The notes below the pieces were generated by a model. That model saw nothing but the letters and a program-made list of their open reading frames with translations, searched no databases and was not told the DNA's origin. Of a stretch of 11,121 nt of DNA, positions 1 through 6,426 are shown in pieces. This stretch comes from Corynebacterium sp. (lineage in GTDB: Bacteria > Actinomycetota > Actinomycetes > Mycobacteriales > Mycobacteriaceae): the NCBI RefSeq assembly GCF_030826625.1, contig NZ_JAPJNQ010000070.1:1-11121 (forward strand), read 5' to 3'. The position numbers were made by a program, and so were the translations under genes. Positions within the stretch are counted from its first letter, which is position 1. The number at the start of each line of letters is the position of its first letter.

Positions 1-15
1 TATCGAAACGAGGCT

Positions 16-915
16 TCACCCGGGTAACAGATACACCACGCTAGCGGACGCAACCGGTGCATCACTTGCGTCGAAACATATTTCGGTGCCTCGTTGTGAA
101 GTTTGGCAGAGGTCATTTTCTGTTTTGGCGGGAGCACCGACAGCGTAATCAATTCCCAGCACTGTGAAGAAGATCATCGATAATCCGCTTACCGAAATCA
201 CCGGAAGATATAATAGGGAGGTTTTCTTTTGCGATAGCACGTGAGCTAGCACAATGATGCAGGCTAGCCCGGTTGCGAATAAAATCGTGCTCAAAAGACT
301 GACAATTGAATTGAAGTAATTAAGTTGCGTAGGGATAGCATTGATTACTTCACGTGCAGGACTGATGAGCCACGTTGTCCACAGGATGGCTTTAAGGAAA
401 AGAAATAGATAGAGAGTAATTGCACTTAAAAGTACGGCAATAATGGGGTGCAATGATCGGACGGTGAACGCGAGCAATGCTGATGCTAGTGCAACCACAA
501 AAAGAAATGCTATGCAATTGAGGAAGACCAGCAGGAAAGGTATAGAAATAGTTCCACTGTCTATGGTGGCTTTGAATAGCAGTGGGCTTATTCCGGCGAT
601 AACAGCGATGGTCCCAATAAGCGTGGGGCAAGCGACGAGTGCCCTTATTTGAATGAGAATTGGGCGCTTGCCAAGAGGCGAATTCGTCAGAGTTTTGGGG
701 CTGTAAAGCGCCGATACGTTAAATGAAACGACGACGGCAATGCCCATAGCGAGAAAGAATAAGAGGAATCGGAGCGACGCTTCCACGTCCGCCCAGCGGA
801 TGTAGGCCAATCCCAAAGTTTGCACTGAGATGAATAAGGAGGCACCAAATGCACCGATAACCCAGACCCAGCCGAGGACAGGGAAGGCTGGCGAACCCAA
901 CTTATAAAGAATCAT
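16..915 (-). CDS. ABC transporter membrane permease subunit (unassigned substrate)
   Basis: A 299-residue hydrophobic protein, most likely the membrane partner of the ATPase encoded just upstream. Seven hydrophobic stretches are visible at roughly residues 12-34, 48-69, 92-114, 124-151, 156-181, 203-228 and 233-257. A polar tail of about 40 residues follows, with two cysteines (C270, C280). If the N-terminus is cytoplasmic, seven spans would put this tail outside, where the cysteines could form a disulfide; this is inference. The ATG lies inside the end of the ATPase gene (14-nt overlap), with a GGAAAAG-like ribosome site about ten bases upstream, which suggests translational coupling. I recognise no substrate-specific motif; export of a peptide, lipid or drug is possible. 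The stop (TGA) lies 15 bases from the window edge, so a frameshifted C-terminal extension cannot be excluded. G+C is low compared with the genes to the right. Confidence 0.75.
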   Translation of the reverse strand: MILYKLGSPAFPVLGWVWVIGAFGASLFISVQTLGLAYIRWADVEASLRFLLFFLAMGIAVVVSFNVSALYSPKTLTNSPLGKRPILIQIRALVACPTLIGTIAVIAGISPLLFKATIDSGTISIPFLLVFLNCIAFLFVVALASALLAFTVRSLHPIIAVLLSAITLYLFLFLKAILWTTWLISPAREVINAIPTQLNYFNSIVSLLSTILFATGLACIIVLAHVLSQKKTSLLYLPVISVSGLSMIFFTVLGIDYAVGAPAKTENDLCQTSQRGTEICFDASDAPVASASVVYLLPG

Positions 916-1693
916 CGTTTACATCTTTTCCATCATTTTGCTGCTTGAGCATGGTCAACACGTCTTCAAGCAGATCTTGGCTAGCGCTAGTGTTACTGAC
1001 AGTTGCTAGGGCCTTTGCCTTCAGCGCAGACCAAGGGCCGTCATAGCTAGTTACTCCACGGTCCAGCGCAATGACGGATGTATCTGTCGAGATTTCCTCC
1101 AGGTCATTGGTGAGGTGCGTGGACAAAATTATTTTCGTAGAGTCCGAAAGGGTACTCAGTGTTTGGCGGATATCTTTTCGAATTGACGGGTCTAAACCGG
1201 CTGTCGGTTCGTCCAAGAATAGGATTTTTGGGTGGTGGAGGATCGCGGCAGCAATTCCCAATCTGCGGTTTTGTCCACCTGATAGCGTTTTGGTTTTCTT
1301 TCGCTCCATCCCATTCAAATTCACCAGCGATAATGCTTCGGGTATGCGTTTGCGTATCGCCACTTTATCCATGCCAGAGACCCAACCTGAATAGGCAAGG
1401 GCATCGTGACAGGTCATCGAAGGTACAAAATTGACGTCTTGCGGGACATAGCCGATTTGTTCGCGGAAATTTTGCAGGTTGCGCCCCTTTAATGGTGCGC
1501 CGTTATAATAAACAATGCCGGAACTGGGTTTGTCTATGCTGCAGAGGACTTTGATAAGAGTCGATTTACCGCTGCCATTGGCACCGATGATGGCGGTTAC
1601 CGATTGGCTAAAGGAACCCGAAAAATCTGTAACCGCGGTATGACGTGTTCCTTTGTCGGAGAAATGTTTGTTTATATGCTCAGCGCTGAACAT
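902..1693 (-). CDS. ABC transporter ATP-binding protein
   Basis: A 263-residue stand-alone nucleotide-binding subunit that would power the adjacent permease. Motifs appear in order: Walker A GANGSGKST (37-45), Q-loop YVPQD with Q85, signature LSGGQ (137-141), Walker B ILFLDEP (157-163) with E162, D-loop GLDP (166-169) and switch H193 in STHL. All catalytic residues are present. The overall type resembles the CcmA/YtrB-like importer/exporter ATPases that pair with ABC-2 style permeases. The start is well supported: AAGGA on the minus strand at 1701-1705 lies seven bases before the ATG. The gene overlaps the upstream 52-residue frame by 14 nt and the downstream permease by 14 nt, so the three form one tight operon. 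Residues after about 215 are a poorly conserved helical tail. Substrate unknown. Confidence 0.93.
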   Translation of the reverse strand: MFSAEHINKHFSDKGTRHTAVTDFSGSFSQSVTAIIGANGSGKSTLIKVLCSIDKPSSGIVYYNGAPLKGRNLQNFREQIGYVPQDVNFVPSMTCHDALAYSGWVSGMDKVAIRKRIPEALSLVNLNGMERKKTKTLSGGQNRRLGIAAAILHHPKILFLDEPTAGLDPSIRKDIRQTLSTLSDSTKIILSTHLTNDLEEISTDTSVIALDRGVTSYDGPWSALKAKALATVSNTSASQDLLEDVLTMLKQQNDGKDVNDDSL

Positions 1694-1838
1694 TATCGCG
1701 TCCTTCTTGCATCCTTAGCCAATATGTTGTTATATCTCGTCCCACATTCCAGGTCGGAAGTCGATGAGTGTCTGGGCCTTTTGTGGCTGTGGTAACAGCA
1801 GACATAATCATCGCTTTTATACTTGCGGAAGGCTTCAT
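1680..1838 (-). CDS. Small 52-residue protein at head of ABC operon, unknown function
   Basis: A short reading frame not recognised as any family. It opens MKPSASIKAMIMSAV and ends with an aromatic/charged segment around TWNVGRDITTYWLRMQEG (29-46). There are no cysteines and no convincing membrane span or signal peptide. By my count the peptide is basic (8 Lys/Arg against 4 Asp/Glu). Three observations support it as a gene: a strong ribosome site GGAAGGA six bases before the ATG; a TGA that overlaps the ATPase ATG by 14 nt, exactly the overlap seen between ATPase and permease; and a candidate promoter/palindrome just upstream. An in-frame ATG at 1853-1851 is possible but has no ribosome site. 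It could be a transported or sensed peptide, a small accessory subunit, a translational leader for the ATPase, or the remnant of a regulator. No peptide-modifying enzyme is visible nearby. Confidence 0.55.
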   Translation of the reverse strand: MKPSASIKAMIMSAVTTATKGPDTHRLPTWNVGRDITTYWLRMQEGRDNVQR

Positions 1839-1866
1839 GTCGATTCCTTCCATGACTATGAAGTGA

Positions 1867-1889
1867 TTTATATCTCCAGTTGGAACTGG
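1867..1889 (-). promoter_or_regulatory. Candidate promoter/operator of the small-peptide/ABC operon
   Basis: On the minus strand TATAAA (1872-1867) fits a -10 element about 30 bases upstream of the small-peptide start. Directly upstream is a perfect inverted repeat, CCAGTT-2 nt-AACTGG (1876-1889), occupying the -35/-10 spacer. No good -35 hexamer is visible. A palindrome there is a typical repressor site, but the regulator is not encoded in the window. Confidence 0.3.
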
Positions 1890-1969
1890 TGTTGTTTAGA
1901 TTACTGCAATTGTGACGGGGGAGCAATTCATTTATCGATTCTATTTAGAAAATTTCTTTGTGAAATGCC

Positions 1970-2062
1970 CCAGATTTTCCATCTGCGCAATCGGAACGAA
2001 TCCCCGGGTACTTCAATGTAAGTAAAATCGCATACAGGTTTACGGGGAGCCGAAAAATCTGG
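1970..2062. repeat. Inverted repeat between ABC module and comF
   Basis: CCAGATTTT at 1970-1978 is repeated as AAAATCTGG at 2054-2062. The match extends to 11 of 12 positions when the flanking GC/GC is included. The arms are 75 bases apart, too far for a simple terminator hairpin. The stretch 1839-2136 otherwise contains no convincing gene. It could be paired protein-binding sites, a decayed small mobile element, or chance. Confidence 0.35.
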
Positions 2063-2136
2063 AGCTGAGTTGTGGTTTTGGCGGGGGTATGTCGAAATTT
2101 CGTCGTAATGAGGAGCACAGCACTCGAGGGCTTGTT

Positions 2137-2760
2137 GTGAGAACGGGGTTTGTGGAGCTGGTTTTGCCTCGTCGTTGCGCGGGATGCGGAAAAGCTGGTG
2201 AGCGTTTGTGCCGACAATGCCGTAAGCTGCTGGCTCAGCCACCTCGTCGCATCGCCCCGAAGGCTGGTGTGCTCGCGCCGGTATACGCTTGTGGTGGCTA
2301 TGGTGGCCCGCACCGCGAAGTCATCCTAGAGATGAAAGAACGTAATAATCGCGCGATCCGTCCTTATATTGCCGCGGTGGTGCGGGCAGCGGTAGAAACC
2401 TTGCAGGCGCGCGGGGAGTTTTCACATCGTGTGGTGTTGGTTCCAGCCCCCACCCGTGCGCGCTCAGCCAGGCTGCGCGGCGGTGATCCAATGACGCAGT
2501 TGTGCCTGGGCAGTGGGTTCCCGGTCATCGAAGCGGTACGCTTGGCACCCGTGATGCCAGATCAATCCGCGCTCAACCGGGATGATCGGCTCCACAACGT
2601 CCGTGGCAATGTGCAGTTATTGCGCGAGCTACCGCCCGGAGTGGAAATCGTTGTGATTGATGATGTGCTGACGACTGGAGCGACCTTGGCCGCGACCGTC
2701 GACACGCTTATTTATGCTGGTGCGGACGTTGCTGGGTGTGTGGTTTTGGCGGCTGCTTAA
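2137..2760 (+). CDS. comF: ComF-family phosphoribosyltransferase-like protein
   Basis: A 207-residue ComF-family protein. It has an N-terminal zinc finger (CAGC at 14-17 with a second pair C25 and C28) and a C-terminal type I phosphoribosyltransferase fold with the PRPP-binding motif IDDVLTTGATL (174-184). ComF proteins take part in DNA uptake in competent bacteria, but in this lineage the role is unproven. I prefer the GTG at 2137 because GAGGG (2126-2130) lies six bases upstream and homologues start just before the cysteine motif. The in-frame ATG at 2089 would add 16 residues, but its only purine-rich stretch almost touches the start codon. In relatives comF follows lpqB; here an oppositely oriented ABC module lies upstream instead. 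Confidence 0.9.
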   Translation: MRTGFVELVLPRRCAGCGKAGERLCRQCRKLLAQPPRRIAPKAGVLAPVYACGGYGGPHREVILEMKERNNRAIRPYIAAVVRAAVETLQARGEFSHRVVLVPAPTRARSARLRGGDPMTQLCLGSGFPVIEAVRLAPVMPDQSALNRDDRLHNVRGNVQLLRELPPGVEIVVIDDVLTTGATLAATVDTLIYAGADVAGCVVLAAA

Positions 2761-2769
2761 AGGTAGAAA

Positions 2770-2799
2770 AGCGCTGAAAATTTTTTCCAATTAAGCGCT
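2770..2799 (+). terminator. Weak candidate terminator after comF
   Basis: Two copies of the self-complementary hexamer AGCGCT (2770-2775 and 2794-2799) flank an inner GAAAA-TT-TTTTC hairpin (2776-2787). A folded structure is possible, but the U-run sits inside the fold rather than after it, so termination is uncertain. Confidence 0.25.
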
Positions 2800-2837
2800 A
2801 ATTCCCAGTCCAAACCCAGGTCAAACTAGTTCGCGGT

Positions 2838-2846
2838 TGATATAAT
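2838..2846 (+). promoter_or_regulatory. hpf promoter, extended -10 (TGATATAAT)
   Basis: A consensus TATAAT (2841-2846) is preceded by TGA, giving an extended -10. No clear -35 is seen, which is usual with extended -10 elements. Transcription would start near 2853, leaving a leader of about 33 nt before the preferred hpf ATG. A short inverted repeat, CGGTTG (2834-2839) / CAACCG (2857-2862), brackets the -10 and start point and could be an operator. Confidence 0.6.
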
Positions 2847-2885
2847 AAAAGTAGAGCAACCGAGATGAAAGGGAAAGATATAGCT

Positions 2886-3560
2886 ATGACGAACAACACT
2901 AACGACGCTCAAGCCCCAGAAGCACAGGTTACGATCACTGGTCGTAACGTCGAGGTGCCGGAGCACTTCGCTGAGCGTGTTAATGAAAAGCTCTCCCGCA
3001 TCGAAAAGCTGGACCCAACGCTGACGTTTTTCCACGTGGAGTTGAAGCAGGAGCAGAATCCACGCCGTGAAGCGCAGGGTTCCCGCATTCAGATCACCGC
3101 TACTGGTAAAGGCCACCTGCTGCGTGCTGAGGCGAAAGAAGATTCGTTCTACGCCGCTTTGGAGACCGCGCTGCAGAAGATGTCCCGCAGCCTGCGCAAG
3201 GTAAAGGTGCGCCGAGAGGCCGCCAAGTCCGGCCACCGCGCGCCGAAGGGTACTGGCGAGTTGGCTGCTGAAATGGTTGCTGCTGCGAAGGCAGAAGCAC
3301 AAGAACAGGCAAAGCAGTCACAGTACGACATTGACCCATACGCTGATTCCGTCGAAGATATCGAGCCAGGTCAGATCGTTCGTGAAAAGGAGCATGCCGC
3401 TGTTCCGATGAGCGTCGACGATGCCCTGTCAGAAATGGAACTGGTCGGCCACGACTTCTACCTGTTCATCAACAGCGAGAACAACCGTCCGTCGGTGGTT
3501 TACCGTCGTCACGCATTCGACTACGGCTTGATCTCCTTGACCGAGGGCGACGAGAACTAA
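2886..3560 (+). CDS. hpf: Long-form ribosome hibernation promoting factor HPF
   Basis: A 224-residue protein of the long HPF family, which binds the 30S subunit near the decoding site and dimerises 70S ribosomes into inactive 100S particles (or stabilises idle 70S) in stationary phase. The N-terminal S30AE domain spans about residues 15-113 (VTITGRNVEVPEHFAERV onwards). A charged Ala/Glu/Lys linker follows. The C-terminal dimerisation domain covers about 165-224 and carries the characteristic VVYRRHAFDYGLI near the end. I chose the ATG at 2886 because AAAGGGA (2868-2874) precedes it and the extended -10 places the transcript start near 2853. An in-frame ATG at 2865 would add seven residues but would have only about a 12-nt leader and no ribosome site. 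It lies between comF and secA, as in relatives, and is closed off by a strong terminator. Confidence 0.94.
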   Translation: MTNNTNDAQAPEAQVTITGRNVEVPEHFAERVNEKLSRIEKLDPTLTFFHVELKQEQNPRREAQGSRIQITATGKGHLLRAEAKEDSFYAALETALQKMSRSLRKVKVRREAAKSGHRAPKGTGELAAEMVAAAKAEAQEQAKQSQYDIDPYADSVEDIEPGQIVREKEHAAVPMSVDDALSEMELVGHDFYLFINSENNRPSVVYRRHAFDYGLISLTEGDEN

Positions 3561-3613
3561 CCTCGCACAAATACCCCTGATCGGGTTCTGTTATAGAGCT
3601 AGAAGATCAGCCG

Positions 3614-3680
3614 AATTGCCCGCCCAGGCCGATGAAACCCTAGTGTGTTGCTCATTAACATCGGCCTAGGGCAATTTTTT
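3614..3680 (+). terminator. Strong intrinsic terminator after hpf
   Basis: Two stacked stems: AATTGCCC (3614-3621) with GGGCAATT (3669-3676), and AGGCCGATG (3626-3634) with CATCGGCCT (3659-3667). A small asymmetric internal loop separates them, a 24-nt apical loop closes the structure, and a T-run follows (3675-3680). This should end hpf transcription. The loop also contains CCCTAG (3638-3643), which can pair with CTAGGG (3666-3671) as a competing fold. Confidence 0.85.
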
Positions 3681-3693
3681 GTTGCTGCGCGCG

Positions 3694-3699
3694 TAGAAT
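3694..3699 (+). promoter_or_regulatory. Candidate secA -10 element (TAGAAT)
   Basis: TAGAAT fits the corynebacterial TAnnnT -10 pattern and would start a transcript near 3706, about 39 nt before the preferred secA GTG. The -35 region would fall in the T-run and distal arm of the hpf terminator, where no consensus hexamer is seen. The promoter is therefore plausible but only half supported. Confidence 0.4.
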
Positions 3700-3744
3700 A
3701 GCCCAGAGCAAAACCTATTCGTGACTTTAAAGGATGGCACACCT

Positions 3745-6342
3745 GTGTTTGGACTTTCTAAGCTTCTCCGGGCTGGTGAAGGCAAGACCGTCAAACGCCT
3801 GAAGAAAATTGCCCAAGACGTCATGGCGCTCGAGGACGAGTATGCCGCACTGTCTGATGAGGCATTGAAGGACAAAACGGGCGAATTCCGCAAACGGCTA
3901 GCCGATGGTGAAGATCTCAACGACATCATGCTTGAAGCATTCGCGGTAGCCCGCGAAGCTTCCTGGCGCGTTCTCGACCAGAAGCACTTCTTAGTGCAGA
4001 TCATGGGCGGCGCCGCCCTGCACTTCGGCAACGTCGCTGAGATGCGCACCGGTGAAGGTAAAACCCTGACCTCCGTGCTTCCTGCTTACCTCAATGCGCT
4101 GGAAGGCAAGGGCGTCCACGTCGTCACGGTCAATGATTACCTGGCGAAACGTGACGCCGAAATGATGGGCCGTGTCCACCGCTGGTTGGGTCTGGAAGTC
4201 GGCGTGATTCTTTCGCAGATGCGCCCCGAAGAACGCCGTGAAGCATATGCCGCTGACATCACCTACGGCACCAACAACGAGCTCGGCTTCGACTATCTGC
4301 GCGACAACATGGTCCGCCAGCTCAAAGACTCGGTACAGCGTGGCCACAATTTCTGCATCGTCGACGAGGTGGACTCGATTCTTATTGACGAAGCCCGTAC
4401 TCCGCTGATCATCTCTGGGCCCGTCGACGGCAGCTCGCAATACTATTCGGTGTTTGCTCAGTTGGCGCCGCGCATGCGCGAAGGCAAGCACTATGAGGTC
4501 GACCACCGCAAACGCACCATCGGTATTACCGAAGACGGTGTGGAATACGTCGAGGACCAACTGGGCATCGACAACCTTTATGCCCCAGAACATGCGCAAC
4601 TGGTCTCATTTTTGAACAACGCACTGAAAGCCAAAGAGCTGTTCGTGCGCGATAAGGACTACATCGTCCGCGAGGGCGAAGTCATGATCGTGGACGGCTT
4701 CACCGGCCGCGTGTTAGCCGGACGTCGCTTCAGCGAAGGTATGCACCAGGCGATCGAGGCTAAAGAAAAAGTCGAGATCAAAAACGAAAACCAGACGCTG
4801 GCGACGGTTACGCTGCAGAACTACTTCCGTCTCTACGACAAGATTTCCGGCATGACCGGTACTGCAGAGACCGAAGCTGCCGAGCTGAACTCGATTTATA
4901 AGCTCGACGTCGTACCGATCCCGACGAACAAGCCCAACCAGCGTGAAGATCACCCGGACCGGATCTACAAAACCCAGGAAGCGAAGTTCTCCGCGGTGGT
5001 CGAAGACATCGCAGAACACGTCTCCGTCGGCCAGCCCGTGCTCGTGGGTACCACCTCCGTTGAGCGCTCCGAATATCTCTCGCAGCTGTTGACCCGCAAG
5101 GGCATCGAGCACAACGTGTTGAACGCCAAATACCACGAAGAAGAAGGCAACATCATCGCGCGTGCGGGCCTGCCTGGCAACGTCACCGTCGCGACGAACA
5201 TGGCTGGCCGTGGTACCGACATCGTGCTGGGTGGTAACCCAGAAGTTATTCTGGATATGCGCCTGCGCCAACGTGGCCTGGATCCATTCGATGACGAAGA
5301 GGCCTACCAGGAAGCCTGGGACAACGAAATCGAAGAGGAAAAGGCGAAAAGCAAGCGTCGCGGCGACGAAGTGCGCGAATCCGGCGGTTTGTACGTGCTG
5401 GGCACCGAACGCCACGAGTCACGTCGTATCGACAATCAGCTGCGTGGCCGTTCGGGACGCCAGGGTGACCCAGGTGAAACCCGGTTCTACCTGTCCATGC
5501 GAGATGAGCTGATGGTGCGCTTCGTCGGCCAGTCCATGGAAAACATGATGAACCGCCTCAACGTTCCGGATGATGTTCCTATCGAGGCGAAGATGGTTTC
5601 TAATTCCATCAAGGGTGCCCAGGCCATGGTGGAAAACCAGAACTTCGAGATGCGCAAAAACGTCCTGAAGTACGACGAAGTGCTCAATGAGCAACGCAAA
5701 GTTGTTTACGGCACCCGCCACGAAATTCTGACCTCACAGGATATTTCTTCGCACGTGCGCAAGATGATCGATGACACCATCGGCGCTTACGTTTCCGGAG
5801 CCACCGCGGTCGGTTATGTCGAAGACTGGGATCTCGACGAGCTGTGGAACGCGTTAAACACTCTGTACGAGCCAACCATTCGCTGGCAGGAGCTGGTCGA
5901 CGGCACTGAATACGGAGCTGCCGGTGAGCTGAGCGCCGAACAGCTTCGCGAGGCCGTGACCGCTGATGCGCAAAGCGAATACGACGAGCTGGAAAAAGCC
6001 GTTGCGGATATCGGTGGCGATGAGCAGATGCGCAATACCGAACGCATGATCATCTTGCCGGTCATCGACCAGAAATGGCGCGAGCACCTCTACGAGATGG
6101 ACTATCTCAAAGAAGGCATCGGCTTGCGAGCTATGGCGCAGCGTGATCCACTGGTGGAATACCAGAAGGAAGGCGGCGACATGTTCAATGCCATGAACGA
6201 GGCCATCAAGGAAGAAACCGTGCGCCAGTTGTTCATGCTCCGTAAGCGCTTTGCACAGCAGGACCAGCCAGAAGCCGATCCGGGCACCCCGATTCAGTCG
6301 GCTGGTGGCGGAGGTGCCACTAACAGCGTAATGGGCGGTTAA
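3745..6342 (+). CDS. secA: Preprotein translocase ATPase SecA1
   Basis: The housekeeping SecA motor (865 residues), which drives unfolded preproteins through SecYEG at the cytoplasmic membrane. Visible motifs: Walker A MRTGEGKT (100-107); DEVD (207-210) followed by SILIDEARTPLI; GTTSVERSE (435-443) in the second nucleotide-binding domain; GRGTD (488-492); and GTERHESRRIDNQLRGR onwards (553-577), the arginine-rich ATPase-regulatory segment. The C-terminal scaffold includes ILPVIDQKW (770-778). The tail is a short Gly/Ala stretch without the CxCx8C[HC] zinc motif of E. coli SecA. I favour the GTG at 3745 (MFGLSKLLR), which matches the family start and has AAAGGA (3729-3734) ten bases upstream. 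The in-frame GTG at 3721 would add eight atypical residues. Mycobacteriales have a second, accessory SecA2; the length and full motif set favour SecA1 here. Confidence 0.98.
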   Translation: MFGLSKLLRAGEGKTVKRLKKIAQDVMALEDEYAALSDEALKDKTGEFRKRLADGEDLNDIMLEAFAVAREASWRVLDQKHFLVQIMGGAALHFGNVAEMRTGEGKTLTSVLPAYLNALEGKGVHVVTVNDYLAKRDAEMMGRVHRWLGLEVGVILSQMRPEERREAYAADITYGTNNELGFDYLRDNMVRQLKDSVQRGHNFCIVDEVDSILIDEARTPLIISGPVDGSSQYYSVFAQLAPRMREGKHYEVDHRKRTIGITEDGVEYVEDQLGIDNLYAPEHAQLVSFLNNALKAKELFVRDKDYIVREGEVMIVDGFTGRVLAGRRFSEGMHQAIEAKEKVEIKNENQTLATVTLQNYFRLYDKISGMTGTAETEAAELNSIYKLDVVPIPTNKPNQREDHPDRIYKTQEAKFSAVVEDIAEHVSVGQPVLVGTTSVERSEYLSQLLTRKGIEHNVLNAKYHEEEGNIIARAGLPGNVTVATNMAGRGTDIVLGGNPEVILDMRLRQRGLDPFDDEEAYQEAWDNEIEEEKAKSKRRGDEVRESGGLYVLGTERHESRRIDNQLRGRSGRQGDPGETRFYLSMRDELMVRFVGQSMENMMNRLNVPDDVPIEAKMVSNSIKGAQAMVENQNFEMRKNVLKYDEVLNEQRKVVYGTRHEILTSQDISSHVRKMIDDTIGAYVSGATAVGYVEDWDLDELWNALNTLYEPTIRWQELVDGTEYGAAGELSAEQLREAVTADAQSEYDELEKAVADIGGDEQMRNTERMIILPVIDQKWREHLYEMDYLKEGIGLRAMAQRDPLVEYQKEGGDMFNAMNEAIKEETVRQLFMLRKRFAQQDQPEADPGTPIQSAGGGGATNSVMGG

Positions 6343-6383
6343 TGCGCCGGATTTCTAGCGTGCCGGATTTTCTGGTGCGCCGG
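6343..6383. repeat. Three short degenerate repeats after secA
   Basis: TGCGCCGGA (6343-6351), GTGCCGGA (6360-6367) and TGCGCCGGA (6375-6383) recur every 15-17 bases directly after the secA stop, with similar TTTCT/TTCTGG spacers. They probably reflect local duplication; no function is evident. Confidence 0.45.
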
Positions 6384-6410
6384 ATGGCTTGGTTCTGGGG
6401 AATTAGGCTC

Positions 6411-6426
6411 CGGGTTAGCTAACCCG
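6411..6426. terminator. 16-bp perfect palindrome between convergent genes
   Basis: CGGGTTAGCTAACCCG reads the same on both strands and lies between the convergent secA and Rv3235-family genes. It contains the minus-strand stop codon (TAG, 6421-6419). It could act as a bidirectional terminator hairpin, but there is no T-run on either side, so a binding site is equally possible. Confidence 0.35.

Noticed and set aside
1680..1838. Small peptide as a lanthipeptide or lactococcin-972-type bacteriocin precursor.
   Set aside because: It has no cysteines, no signal peptide and no adjacent modification enzyme, and it does not match the GGxW...Y pattern of the lactococcin 972 group; it stays of unknown function.
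1693..1926. Minus-strand 77-codon frame upstream of the ATPase in another register.
   Set aside because: It covers the same bases as the 52-residue frame but has no ribosome site and an implausible His/Asn/Arg-rich composition.
1993..2020. GGAAC (1993-1997) with TGTAAG about 20 bases later as an ECF-sigma promoter for comF.
   Set aside because: The -10 half lacks the GTT core and the spacing is loose; such matches are frequent by chance.
1764..2021. Plus-strand 85-codon Cys-rich frame opposite the small-peptide gene.
   Set aside because: The only purine stretch is too close to its ATG, the composition looks random, and the opposite strand has a better supported gene with operon context.
3991..5415. 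Long open frames on the minus strand opposite secA (202 and 233 codons).
   Set aside because: They mirror the codon bias of secA, have no ribosome sites and resemble no protein family; secA fully explains this DNA.
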